From positions 806,001 through 870,000 of the forward strand of contig JAPZLL010000008.1 of assembly GCA_036250225.1 (NCBI GenBank): DNA of 64,000 bases. The letters are read 5' to 3'. The DNA comes from Cercophora sp. LCS_1 (Eukaryota > Ascomycota > Sordariomycetes > Sordariales > Lasiosphaeriaceae). The translations under genes were made by a program, and so were the position numbers. The notes below the pieces were generated by a model. That model did not search any database. It saw nothing but the letters and a program-made list of their open reading frames with translations, and was not told the DNA's origin. Below, piece by piece: positions 32,031 to 43,335 of the stretch (its first letter is position 1; each line of letters begins with the position of its first letter).

Positions 32031-32790
32031 TGTTGGTTTGTGGTGTTACTGTTGCCTGAGGCAATGCAATGCGATGTGAGATGTGCGTGATGTCGAATTT
32101 CTGCTGCTGAGAATGCTTCCGAGTGAGATTGGTGATTGCGCAGTGCGATTTAGGTGATGCGCAGTGCGATTTAGGTGATGCCCGTTTTAGATTTTATTTA
32201 CGCGCGAATACTCTCTCAAATTGGGTTGAGGCACATATAAATATCGGACGGAACCGCGTTGCGCGAGTGAGAGTTCGTGACGTGGAGATGCGAGATCGCG
32301 CCTGAGTTGATGTCAATTTGGCCGTGCTTGGCGCGAAGGCAGCAGCACCGTGCCTGCTGTGAGGTGGGCTCGACCGGTATCTTCCGGCTATGGGTGGAAC
32401 TTGTTCGGTAACAGCGGGTTTCTCGATGGAAACACGGAGATTGTCAGTGCTCAAGGCGTGGGATAGATGCAGAGCTCGATGTCGATGCGGAGTTGTTAGG
32501 AAAGACGGTTGATTGTTTGTGGTCAAGTCCTGCAGCGGCGGGTCGCACAAGGTTGCTGCAGTGTGCCTTGGCTGCCTCTCCAGGCCTTGGCAGGTCCCTA
32601 AGCTCCGAAAGCTTACAGTGATTCACCGACAACGCCACAACGCATGATAGGATTAGCATTTTGTCCCGTCTACTTAGTCTATCCAAGACATCGCTTGCAT
32701 TATCGTCTCGCATCCATGGTATTTTCGTATTCTACAACAGTAAACGCAGTTCATCATCGCCATCAAACATCAACGACCCCGGCATCGCTT
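32031..32790. promoter_or_regulatory. Promoter of the phosphatase-like gene / SPO7 3' region
   Basis: Contains two perfect head-to-tail copies of a 21-bp unit starting GCGCAGTGCGATTTAGGTGA at 32138-32158 and 32159-32179. This is 108-149 bp upstream of the phosphatase-like ATG. No coding feature. Confidence 0.5.
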
Positions 32791-34083
32791 CTAGGGAGTG
32801 GCCGGACCAGCCGAGGCAGACCCGAGCTGACTGCTGGTGCTGCTCTCTCTGGCCAGCGGCGACGGGTGGTCGGGCGTCACCGACCGAGATTCCACCCTCG
32901 GCCGGCCGCCCTTGGCCCCGGGAGCCGCAAGCTTCTTCCGCCTCTTGTCCGAGGCGTTGGATGCCGTGCTGGCCTTGCGCGACACTCCGCCCTCCTCTAC
33001 CTCGATTCCGGGGGTTGGGGTTGGGCTGCGGGATCCGGGCGTCAGCGACATGCTCCCTCTCCTCGTACTGTTGCTCCTTGTCCGCTTGTGCTCTCCCAGG
33101 ACCGCCGAGTGTCGTGGGTGATGAGAATGGACCTTCTCATGCTCTGTCCGTGCGGGCTGAGGCTTCTCCACAACAACACGTCGCCACGGCAGCCACCAAA
33201 ACCAACCTCCTCTCTCCTTACGTAGTTTTTGGTCACGTTCCTTGAGCTTCTTCCGAAGCAGTGACCGTCGCTCGTTCTCCCTCTCCCAATACTCTGCCCT
33301 GTACAGCTCCCAGTTCTCGCGGAATGTGGGCGAAAACGGCTTAGCCAAAAGCAACAGCTTTACGTAGTCACCGCCTGGCGAGATATCCTCGTCATGACCG
33401 CCCTTCTCCTCGTCGCTATTCGTAATATGCAACGTCGGGTGGTTGAGACCCGTCAAGTTTAGCTCCTTGTCCACCTCCCGTAACAGAGCCGGATCAACAT
33501 ATCGGTAAGACGACCCCGAATTTGAGAACAGCCCGTATGTCAAAAACCACCCAGTAGTCGCCAGCGCTTCTCTCCACCAAGGTCTCTTCATCACCACGAG
33601 CTTGCAGTTGAATCCTCGCAGTCCCCGATTCGACACGGCAAACCACCGGCGCGGCCATCGTACACCGCGTTCCCATATTCCAGTCGCCCAGACCAGCATG
33701 GCCGTCATGACGCCTCCCAGAAAGCACATGCGCTCCGTCGTTTCCACCATCCAGTACACACTCCCTCCCACACCGCTCCCGTCCTCGCGAGGGGCGAGGA
33801 ACAGGGCGTAGCCGAAGCCAACTACCCATAGTGAGAGAAGAGAGAGGAAGAATGTGTGGTGCCGCCTTCGAGCGCGCAGCTCGAGGTATTGCGCGCGAAG
33901 AGACGCTTCGAGGATGAGGAGGTTGAGGTAGATCATGGACGGCGAGCTCGGCGTATGGATCAACGGGTCGCCTGTCTTGCCCATGGGCGACGAGGCGATC
34001 GGACTGGTACCGGTCTCGGCCTTGGACAGGTCCCGGCCCGGAAGGGGGGCGCCCTTGACGATGGAGTCAAGGGAGTCGGCCAT
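32791..34083 (-). CDS. spo7: Spo7-like regulatory subunit of the Nem1-Spo7 phosphatase
   Basis: 430 aa, intronless. The conserved core PSSPSMIYLNLLILEASLRA begins near residue 45. Two hydrophobic segments follow (HTFFLSLLSLWVVGFGYALF and ERMCFLGGVMTAMLVWAT), consistent with a double-pass ER/nuclear-envelope protein. Further conserved text is RGFNCKLVVMKRPWWREA. The C-terminal third is basic and Ser/Thr/Pro-rich. Spo7 with Nem1 dephosphorylates the lipin Pah1 and so balances membrane phospholipid against storage lipid. The start at 34083 has the best context (ACCATGGC); an in-frame ATG at 34158 would add 25 residues. Divergent from a Cld1/ABHD5-type gene. Confidence 0.92.
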   Translation of the reverse strand: MADSLDSIVKGAPLPGRDLSKAETGTSPIASSPMGKTGDPLIHTPSSPSMIYLNLLILEASLRAQYLELRARRRHHTFFLSLLSLWVVGFGYALFLAPREDGSGVGGSVYWMVETTERMCFLGGVMTAMLVWATGIWERGVRWPRRWFAVSNRGLRGFNCKLVVMKRPWWREALATTGWFLTYGLFSNSGSSYRYVDPALLREVDKELNLTGLNHPTLHITNSDEEKGGHDEDISPGGDYVKLLLLAKPFSPTFRENWELYRAEYWERENERRSLLRKKLKERDQKLRKERGGWFWWLPWRRVVVEKPQPARTEHEKVHSHHPRHSAVLGEHKRTRSNSTRRGSMSLTPGSRSPTPTPGIEVEEGGVSRKASTASNASDKRRKKLAAPGAKGGRPRVESRSVTPDHPSPLARESSTSSQLGSASAGPATP

Positions 34084-34750
34084 GGTTGGGGAAGGGGCCG
34101 GATCCGTCCCGCGCCCCTGCGTCGCACCGGCCGAAAAGAAGGAAGAACCACCTAGCAACGGGTAGTGTAAGCGTGCTGTGGCGCGGTCGATGCAACGAGG
34201 GTTGGACGGCGTCAGTCAGTGTCGTGGTGCGGTTCGACTCGAATGCGTCGCCGGACTTTAGGGTAATCGCCGTTGTGTTTTGCAGCTCTTGGCGGGCGGT
34301 GAAGCCGATGAATTCCCGGAGGGATTTGCACGCGCAAATGCGGGAGGCGCCACAGCTGTGGCTCTTTGTCACCGTGCGCTAATCGCAGCTGGTGTCAATG
34401 TTCAACTGCGCGGCGCAACGGACTTTGGCGCAGCGGGTATATATCAGACTTCAGGTCACACTGGTCATTGGATTAGACGTGGCATCAGGTCGGTTGTGAA
34501 TTGGCATTTGGTGCCCTATCTTTTGCTGGCAGCCAGCAAACCCGGCGGGCGACGTCATCGGGTGTTCGCGGCGGCGAGTCGGCGCCTGAGAAGCGAGAAT
34601 TTAAGCTCGGGCAGCGGAGGGACGTAAAATCCGGCCACACGCGTCAGGCGGCGATTACGAGCACAATGCAGCCTTCGCAGTCCGATCCGCATGCACGATT
34701 GACCTCTGATAAGGGGCGCCGTCCCAACGCGCCTCGTCCCCGGACTCGAG
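34084..34750. promoter_or_regulatory. Shared promoter of SPO7 and the Cld1/ABHD5-like gene
   Basis: 667 bp between two divergent starts of genes that both belong to glycerophospholipid metabolism. No coding signal. A common regulatory element is plausible but not demonstrated. Confidence 0.45.
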
Positions 34751-36410
34751 ATGCTCAAGACGTATCCCACTTCCTTCCTCCTCCCCAAGCGTCTGAAGCT
34801 TGTTTCTCTGGCCGGGCGACTAGATTCCGACTGCAAAGGCGCGCAGCAAACGTGCAACATGACCAACGACGCCACCCTGCCCGCCCCGCGATCGCAACAA
34901 CCCATACTGGCACACCGCGCAAAGGAGCAGACCGAAATCGTTCACCCGACGCCGCCGACCGGACAGCGCACCATGACATATTTCCCCCTGGGGTACAAGG
35001 AAGCGGCGCAACAATGGGTACGTAGGCTCAATTGGCGTTGGTTCTGACCGCCAGATCGCTAACAGGCCGCGCAAGTGGACAAGCATTTCGTCTCGTCAGG
35101 CTGAACGGAACGTTCTCCAGTTTATGCCCTGGCTACGAGAAGCCTCGGCCGACGGTTCGAACACCCAAGATGTCGCAAAGAAAGACCCTTTTGGCCGACG
35201 AATATGGCGGTCGTCAATGGTGGAACTGTCGGGCAAAAACCGCGCGCTCAACGAGCTTGCCGTCCACCGCGAAGGAGAGGACGCAGACGACACACTCGTC
35301 ATGCTCCACGGCTACGGAGCAGGCCTCGGCTTCTTCTATAAGAACTTTGAACCCCTGACCCGACTCAAAGGCTGGCGTCTCTTTGCTCTCGACATGCTCG
35401 GCATGGGCAACTCAACACGCCTCCCGTTCAAGATTCAGGCAACAGACCCGAAGGAAAAGACCCGCGAGGCTGAAGAATGGTTCATCGATGCTCTAGAAGA
35501 ATGGCGGCGGATCCGGAAGATCGAGAAGTTCACACTCATGGGCCACTCGCTGGGCGGGTATCTGGCCGTCTCGTACGCGCTGAAATACCCAGGGCGTCTC
35601 AACAAACTCATCCTCGCCTCGCCCGTCGGCATCCCCGAGGATCCATGGGCCGTAAACACCTCCCTCCCGGAGCCCGAATCATCAGCCATGGCCAATGAGT
35701 TCACCCAGGACCAAGAGAGCATCATCCACGGCGAAACTAAACCCGGTAGCAAAAGCAAGACGGTCGCCAACTCGGTGAGCAAGAAAACCGCCACGACGCC
35801 TCCCAAGCGCCCCATTCCGGGCTGGTTTACCTGGCTTTGGGACGCCAACGTCTCTCCGTTCAGCATTGTCCGGCTCACAGGCCCGCTTGGGCCACGTTTC
35901 GTCTCCGGCTGGACTTCACGTCGCTTCAACCACCTCCCTCCCGCAGAACAAGACGCCCTGCACTCCTACTCGTACTCCCTGTTCCGCCAAAAAGGCAGTG
36001 GCGAATATGCCCTGCCTTATATCCTGGCTCCGGGAGCGTACGCCCGTAGCCCGGTAATCAACCGCATCCAGGAAGTCGGGCGACAGATTATATCCCCCGC
36101 CACCGAGACCACACCTGCCGTTCGAGAAACCGGGTTCCCGATTGTGTTCATGTATGGCGACAACGACTGGATGGACGTAGCGGGCGGCTTCGCGGCAGAG
36201 GAGAAAATCAAACATCGTATCGTCAAGGCCTTGTTGACAGGAACAGAGGAGGAAAAACGAAGGGAAAGGGGCGCCGCAAAAGTTTTGATTGTGAGGAAGG
36301 CGGGTCACCATCTGTACATTGACAACCCGGACGAGTTTAACGAGTACGTTACGCGGGAGATGGAGGAAACGGCGGCAGAGGGGAAGAGGGAAAAGATGAT
36401 GAGGGGATGA
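34751..36410 (+). CDS. Alpha/beta hydrolase of the Cld1/ABHD4-ABHD5 family
   Basis: 533 aa from two exons (34751-35017, 35076-36410). Using acceptor GCAAG at 35075 gives the conserved run GYKEAAQQWWTSISSRQAER; the nearer AACAG site breaks the frame. Motifs are LVMLHGYGAGLGFFYKNF (oxyanion region), LDMLGMGNSTRL, the nucleophile elbow GHSLGG, and the late KAGHHLYIDNPDEFN. The last contains an HX4D acyltransferase motif. Yeast Cld1 is a mitochondrial cardiolipin-specific phospholipase, and ABHD5/CGI-58 is a lipase co-activator with reported acyltransferase activity. The N-terminus MLKTYPTSFLLPKRLKLVSL could be a mitochondrial presequence; an inner ATG at 34860 is an alternative. A low-complexity insert (ETKPGSKSKTVANSVSKK) interrupts the cap region. 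Confidence 0.9.
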
Positions 36411-37371
36411 TTGGACAGCATTTTCTCGCATGACTGGCGTTTTGGGGTTTGTATATATCAAAAGGAGGTGATGGAGATGATTTTGCGAGATGGGCGATGT
36501 AGACGGGTTCGAGGATCTAGATGTAGATGTGTCACGTTGGATATAGTTGAGGGATCTGGATGCGAGGATGTCATGGCTCTATGGTCAGATGGTCATGGAT
36601 TCGCATGCTACTCAACAGCTGCAGTGGAACGCTGCTTGTTGGCGTACAAGCAAGGTGATGAACGACATAACGATCAGTTTATTGAATACACTCAACGCCG
36701 TTGCAAGTCTCAGTTCCCAATCAGCCTGAACACAGCACACGAAGCCGTGGGTGACGCATTCGAAGGCCCTAAGGCTCAGATCTCGGATTAACAGCTAGGC
36801 ACACAATGCTTGATATATACGAAAAGGGGGCTCTTTCATCTGGCCCATCCGCTTTGAGGGCTCAACGCTCTTGCAGGTGTAAATATCCAGCCCGCCCGTG
36901 AAACGATCATCAGTGCTGGCAACTCTCATGCACTCGCAGAGATCCTCTGGTGCCATGACTTGCTGCCTGTCTTGACAACGCCGCCGCAAACAAGGCCCTC
37001 TCAGTCATGAGGGTGAACGGGCTCTCGGGGTAAGTTCTCCAGACGGACATGAACGTCCGCTGCGTGAGCGATTTTGATAACTACAACAACCTGAACACCG
37101 CTTTTGAAGTTGGTGTTTTCAAAGGGAATTAAATGCATCCCCGTACCTTATTCGTTGGGCACAGGTCGCAAAGACCAATACGCAGACGCCTTATGGTCCC
37201 GGTTGTTGTTTTCATCAACCCTCGCCGGCTGGATCCACAGGCAACCAGCCATCCGTCGTGTATATTTATTTTTGCCGCGTAGTTGACTTCTCTTCTTTCA
37301 ACCTTCACCTCCTCACTCATCTCGGCTCTTACCACCACCCTATTCCCCGCCGCACCCTCCGCACCATAGTC
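36411..37371. other. Intergenic region
   Basis: 3' UTR of the hydrolase and promoter of the next gene. Short frames only; nothing recognised. Confidence 0.4.
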
Positions 37372-38032
37372 ATGGCTGAGCCCGTGCCCAACCTAAAACG
37401 ACTTCCCTTACTCCCCCTACAACAATAGAGAAGTCGACGACGCCCTCGAAGACCTTCTCGACAAGTTCTATACAAGCAACCGCAGCGACAAAGAATTCAA
37501 CCTCGACGAGCTCTGGCTCAGAGTCATCCACGGTTGGCGTCCAGACAAGCCCGTCCCGCGCGTGACCGAGGTCGCCTTCCCGCCGCTGGAACAAACTCGT
37601 TTCGTTGTCGGCGCCTTCAACGAAACGGCACCGGCCGTCTACGGCCAAGTCGCGTTCATGCGGCCCGAGATGGCGCACGAAATGGGCTACATCCGATTCG
37701 ATATCGTCGATATAAACGAGGGTGTCTGGATCGCGGAGCAGGTCGATTTCATTGCTTGTTATGAGACCATTTACGACGCGCAGGTGTTCGCTATGCAGGA
37801 GCTCGATTCGAATATTTGTAAGCAGGCTGTGCTGCACAACAAGCAGCTTGTTGTGTTCAAGGCAAGGTGCTATATTGCTGGTATGGGCCCGGAGTCTGGG
37901 GCTTCGGACGCCCAGTGGGACGTTGGGCGGGAGGCAAAGTTTGCGAAGCCTACGCTGTGTGCTGAGATGATGACGGGGCTTGATCGGGCGATTGGGAAGA
38001 CCTGGAGGGGGGTTGCTGATGCGCGCGAGTAG
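37372..38032 (+). CDS. Uncharacterised ~220-aa protein with probable 1-nt indel
   Basis: Not recognised. The ATG at 37372 reads MAEPVPNLKRLPLLPLQQ and stops at a TAG near 37428. One base earlier in phase the sequence is open from about 37405 to 38032 and reads NDFPYSPYNNREVDDALEDLL, then FYTSNRSDKEFNLDELWLRV, WIAEQVDFIACYETIYDAQV, ending TWRGVADARE. Deleting one A of the AAAA run at about 37402-37405 joins the two as MAEPVPNLNDFPYSPYNN. This suggests an assembly indel or a recent frameshift. The product is soluble and acidic at its N-terminus, without membrane segments or known motifs. Confidence 0.6.
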
Positions 38033-40986
38033 GATGATTAACTAGGCCGGCGAGTATGAGGAAAACCATCCAAGCGGCGTTGCTGTTGGCTTTGGCATGA
38101 GCGGGCTGGCCCATTGGCTGAGAAGATGGATAGTGCATCCATATATCTGCCTGTCTGCGGGAGAACATGATGTTTCCTTTCAGTGAAAACAGTGTCGATG
38201 GTCATCTCCCATGAAGACACGCCTTTACTGGACTTATGACACTGCTCGGCCATTATTCTAGAGCTACCACAAGCCTCTTATGGCCTCAGGTTCCCCGTTG
38301 TTTATGAACTGCAGAAGTTGACCTGTGAGCCTCAGGCAATTGTCTCAAAGGCAGATATGACATTGGCCGGAGAGACATTCTGAGCTATCGCATCAACATC
38401 TGCCTGGGCATCAAGGCCCCAATGCAGCATCAACTCTGGCATCCAGGTATCAGAATCCGCCATTGAATCGTTGATGACTTTGGCTATTGAGATATTTGGA
38501 TGCGTAAAATCATGCCCTTCTCTCACCTTACAACAGGCAGGTCGGCGATGACGTTTGATGCCAATGACTGGACCAACAGACTCCATGCCCATGATACCTG
38601 TATGAAATCCAATGAGGTTCGAAGGTGAACCGTAGCAAAGGAGCTCGAATCCCACGTCAGACTCCGTGCAAAGCACAGCATATCCGATTCGAAAAGGGGC
38701 ACATCAACAAACCGTCTCACCTCATCCTTCACCTGTCAAACCCCAAACGCACGAATCCAATTGATCCTTCCCAGCTCCCACTCCCCCATTGAAACCAGGT
38801 TTCCCATGCAAATCAAACAAAACCCCTAACCAATCTCACTCCCCAAGTCACCCAATCCGATCCCTCGCGGCCGACTGAGAACCGAACCCGACTGGATAAA
38901 ACCGCGCATAACCACGCAAACCATCTCATCTCAACCCATGCCCGGGGTCAAAACCCCATCCTATAGCACTGTCCCTTCAAAACCCCAGATCCCCGTTCAC
39001 AGCGCGCGGAAACTCTCATCACACTACCGTGTAAAAGCTCACACTAAATCAAGCTAAAAAGTCTTCGGCCCGCTCCGCCCAGCGCCAATACCCGTCGCCA
39101 CCGCAATGCTAAAAAACACGACATCGAACTATCAGCACGCCCCTGGCCATCCATGCATTATCACGAAATCGCAAAAAGTTCCCAAATATCCTCGGACTCT
39201 GAACTCCCGGCCATCTCAAATAACGCGAGACGTCTGACATGACATCCAATGAGTCAATAAATAGTAAATGCACAGTTTTTTCTCCTCCAACCCCCCTGTT
39301 GCCATGTTTGGTTGATGTGAGTTGGGTAACACAACGCCCGAAAGTACCACTACACGTTACCACCCCTCATCGCCCCGGCGGGGAATGAAACCGCCACAAA
39401 CACACACACACCCTTTTTACTTTGGACCAGATCGCGATCGAACCCGGGACCCCGCACAATCGGCATCAGCAAGCCAGCGGCGTTTGCGGGGGGATCACGA
39501 AATGATCTTAAGATCTCATCAGATGCGGCAGCTGCCGCTGTCAAAAAGTGTGCCCCAAATGAGGCCACGTCGGGATGGGCATCATTCGATAAAGGTGGGG
39601 AAACGGGCAGTGCATGGTTCGATGGGGACCATTGACCTTACCCTCGCATTCGCGGTAGTCAACAGAAAACTACACTACGGTGTTATTCGTAGCGCGGGTG
39701 CGGTGTGCGCGCAGAACAAATTCCATACAGCCGCCCAAAAACACATCGTCTCATCTTTGTTGAGCGGGGAAAGAAAATCATGACATCGAGATAAGAAAGC
39801 GGCGGGGAGAGGGGGGTGGGCGTCCGTGGACGTAGGGACCCCCTCCGTTCGGGGAACAAAACCTGCATATCCGGCAGTGCATCACCGACTCGAACCCTGT
39901 CTGGCTGAACGCACTCCCAAGGGTCAAAAAACAAACAGCAGTTGCAGGTCTTGCAGAAGCAAATGGAACAGGTTGCGTAAAACGAAACATAGGCATCTTC
40001 ACCGTCTTCTCTGCCGACCAACCGGTCAGGACACGCGAACCACCCACCGCGATTCGGTTCGTTTCCGCTGAGGGGAACGGGACGGGCTTGGAGGTCGGTA
40101 GGATTCAGGGTTCACTCGATGAGACGGACACAATTCGGCACGATGCGCCGGTGCAGGCCTACGGCACGGTGAGCGGCAGCACCTGCCATTCGACCCGGCG
40201 TTGCTAAAATCGTCTGAAATCTTCCTCGCCTCCGGATTGCGAGAGCGAGCAAGTTTGACACCTGTTACATGGCAGAAGCACGCAATCCGCACGGTTGTTG
40301 TTGCGCTCGCGATCGGATGGATTTGCTTGTCTTGACAGCCGAGTTGGAGAAGGCCCCACGATGCAGGCTGAAGTGCTCACCGCACACACTTATCGGGGCC
40401 CTCGGCGGGTTTCATCGCCTGCGGCCTGCTGGCGTGGGCGCTGGGGATGATCATCTCCCACCGAAATTCTTTCCTGGATCGAACGGTCTCGACACCCTTC
40501 TCGTAAACTCCGATTGATTGCCGTTGCATTCCGTGGCGCGGCAGCCCTCCTGAGCCCGACCGCGTTCTGACGTCGAGAAGCCTTTCGCTGCGAGCCTGCA
40601 ATGCGACGCTCCGCCCGTGCCTGGGGCGTCGAGACGACCCATGCGTTTGCAGCTATCGCAAATGTTTGGTTGCAGCCGCGCTGCCGAGTAAAGCAGAAGA
40701 AGTCGAACGCGCGGCTGACTCACGACGTCAAAGCTCCCGCTCACGGCCGCTGACAGCGCCGGCAGATGTCGACGTCCACGTCGAGGCCTTCGGATCTCCA
40801 GCGGCCGATGAGACCACACGGCCGCTTTGGCACTTCTGGCCGTGTTCTAGAGCGGCAGATAGCGCCGCTGCGTCTGATAATAGTGGGGGAGAGGTTCTGT
40901 AAGAGGGATCTTGGGATGCCCAAACGGCGGCCGCGTGGGGGTTCACTGGTTCATACTCCAGCTGTCCCATGACGCCTTCAGTGCTC
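38033..40986. other. Intergenic region, gene-poor
   Basis: Nearly 3 kb without a supportable gene. Minus-strand frames at 38332-38732 (DVGFELLCYGSPSNLIGFHT...) look mildly protein-like but are in two phases and short. The C-rich stretch 38700-39060 is devoid of long frames. Confidence 0.4.
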
Positions 40987-42504
40987 CTATTGTGATACTT
41001 GCGAGTCCTCATGACCGAGACCAGGGGCCACAGCTTCTGATTTCAATTCTTCCTCGGGCTCGACCACTTCCTCTTGCGCATCATCGTCTGGTATCTCGCT
41101 CTCGGGCTGTGGCCGGAGGAGGATGTCCTCGCTTCCTTGCCACTGCGATGGCATCGGTGGTAGATCATCATCGTCGTCGTCTCCCCAGCCATAGTCTTCA
41201 TCTTCGCTGTCGGCAATCTCAAAATTGGTGGCGCCCAGCTTTCGCTTTGGCGCTGGCGTGGCCGACAACGCCCGCGAAGAGTGCGTGTCGTGACAGTCCA
41301 CGGACTCCAAGCCGCCCTGCCATGGTAAGTTGTCCGCTGGTTGCTCATGGTCGCATGACCTACCTTCCCTATATCGAAGGCAAAAATACCTTCCACTACC
41401 CCGTTGCTACTTTTTCCACTCTTCTTATGGACCCCCACGAAGTGCAAAGCGCGTGATTCGGCCGCATCGGGAGCCCAATCTCGAAACAGGACGAGTCTGG
41501 TCGAGATACCCTGATCCCAGACCGGGGCATTGATTGACGGAATGAGGGTCGCGCCGCGCTCTGCCTGCATCTTAGTCGCGCACTGTGATAGTATCACAAC
41601 GGCGACATCCCTGGTTGCCGCGAGCTTCTGAAGAGCCCCTACAATGTATTGGAGTACCTGAAGCCTTCGTGCTGCCGTTGTGGGGCCTATAAATCCTGTC
41701 AGACTGTCTTCTGAGTGTATCAGGCACACAGCGAACCTTTGACGCCCTTGATGTCACCGGGTCTACGGCCTTCCGGGGCTCGGGGAAAGGAGTGGTTGAT
41801 GAGCGCCGAGAGCGAATCCACCACAACAAGTGCGGTACCATCAGGTACACAAGCCGCCGTGGGCCGACACAGCAAAGCAATGAAGTGCGGCAGAGTCGGG
41901 CAGCTGTACTGGGTCAGGGCTTCGAGCTGGCTGTCTACTTCGTCGGTGTCCTTTGCCGCTGAGCCGACAACATCCCGGAGTCGCTGGATGGATACGGGGT
42001 GAAAGCCATCTGTGCCACGGTCATGAGAATGCTGCCCGGGTTTCCGAAAAGGGGGAGAGGATGGTGGACGGACCTACCCACACGACCTGCTTGGCGTTGC
42101 GAAGGGAATTGACCGCAAGCTGAATACTGAAGAGGTTAGCACCATGCCGTGCGTGACCAAGGAGCGTAGATGCATACCCAAAGGTGGTCTTCCCGGCGCC
42201 GGGTGGACCCCAGACCTCAGTCACATGGCCCTTTTGAATGCCCCCTTCAGCACGATCGTCGAGACCAGACCCTAGCGAAATGTCCAAGTCCGCCAGTCCC
42301 GTGGGCACAAAGTTGCTCTCGTTGCCCTCAAAATCCTGCAGTGCTTGCGCAGCAGAAACGGTGGGCAGCCGGTCTTTGCACAACCGTCAGCAGCCGCATG
42401 CGAAGCGTGGCTCCAGCCATTGGACGGACGAAGGGGTGTGTCTTACGGGTCGACGGCAGATCGAAGCTGGAGACGTCATGGCCGTGAATCGAATGGTAGT
42501 CCAT
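40987..42504 (-). CDS. RAD51-family recombination protein (Rad55/Rhp55-type paralogue)
   Basis: 413 aa from six exons: 42447-42504, 42178-42373, 42074-42126, 41737-42009, 41364-41695 and 40987-41316. All introns are GT-AG, 41-73 nt. The product starts MDYHSIHGHDVSSFDLPSTH followed by RLPTVSAAQALQDFEGNESN. Walker A is GPPGAGKTT near residues 75-83. Walker B is in GTALVVVDSLSALIN, with LQVLQYIVGALQKLAATRDV and VVILSQCATKM following. This is the RecA core fold. The C-terminal tail is acidic (DDDDDDLPPMPSQWQGSEDI) and lacks a canonical Rad51 N-terminal HhH domain, which points to a Rad51 paralogue involved in homologous recombination. Assignment to Rad55 rather than another paralogue is tentative. 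Confidence 0.85.
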
Positions 42505-43244
42505 TACAGCTCCAGAACGCCAAGGCCGTCCATTTCCTGTGGAGAGAAGGCGGGGAGACGATCAAGGTTGAGATGTCAGCTGACAGAAGGATGGAGGGGT
42601 GGCTCTCTCGCGGTTGCCAAACGCGCAAGTCGCGGTTGTAGCGATCGGTGCCCCGAATTTTGGGAACGGGCCGCCGCATTCGCTGTAAAGCACGTGCCCC
42701 GTATGCGGGGCTTATCTGATGGCTGAAAATGGTGCCTTTGCTAGCCGCAGCGAGACCGGAGGGCACGGGATTTCTCGGGGTGAGAAGCAGTCACCAAGAG
42801 CCCCAGGGGGTTGGTGACAAAAGTGTTGAACGGTGAAGGTCTGCTTTCGGTGGCGGTTATGCTTCTCCTGTTTTTCTACAGCCTTGCCATTGAGGTTCGC
42901 ACTAGGGTTGAGATGCAAACAGGGGTGGCACCAGTCAGCCCAGGCCAAGCTTCGGCAGCTGGGAAGGCTTGACAAAGCTGTCAAAACGAAGACACGAAGT
43001 ATTGGCTGCGTTGCAGGGAGTCTGGGAGTTGACTACATAGTATGCGTGGAACTCCAAGGGAACTTCCGGTGCCGTCACCTGGTGTGTTCTTGAACACAGA
43101 CGAAAACCCTCAGCTCCAGGTCTAACACATCAATGTCTACGAGGAAAAAAAGCAGAAAGATGACAACCCGTCTTAAAAACGTTCGAGTCTCTATATTAGA
43201 GACCCAAAAAGAGTGCCTTAAGTTCACTCAAGAGGCAAAAGTAA
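42505..43244. promoter_or_regulatory. Upstream region of the RAD51-paralogue gene
   Basis: 740 bp between the gene start and tRNA-Phe. No coding signal noted. Confidence 0.4.
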
Positions 43245-43335
43245 TGCGGTTTATGTGGATCGAACACATGACCTTCAGATTGACTTCCCGAAGTTTGACT
43301 TCAGTCTGACGCTCTCCCAACTGAGCTAAACCCGC
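43245..43335 (-). tRNA. tRNA-Phe (GAA) with 18-nt intron
   Basis: The minus strand reads GCGGGTTTAGCTCAGTTGGG and on to the anticodon loop CTGAAG-A. The anticodon stem is TCAGA/TCTGA and the T arm is ATGTG-TTCGATC-CACAT. The acceptor GCGGGTT pairs with AACCGC-type 3' sequence, with A as discriminator (43245). The intron is 43281-43298, between positions 37 and 38 as usual. The sequence is very close to yeast tRNA-Phe. A TTTT terminator follows at 43237-43240. Confidence 0.97.

Noticed and set aside
38332..38732. Minus-strand frames reading DVGFELLCYGSPSNLIGFHT
   Set aside because: Two short overlapping phases without a workable GT-AG join and no family recognised. Possibly a relic, but not supportable.
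39420..39500. tRNA-like GGGTTCGATC on the minus strand
   Set aside because: The T stem does not pair and no A box or acceptor stem lies at the right distance.
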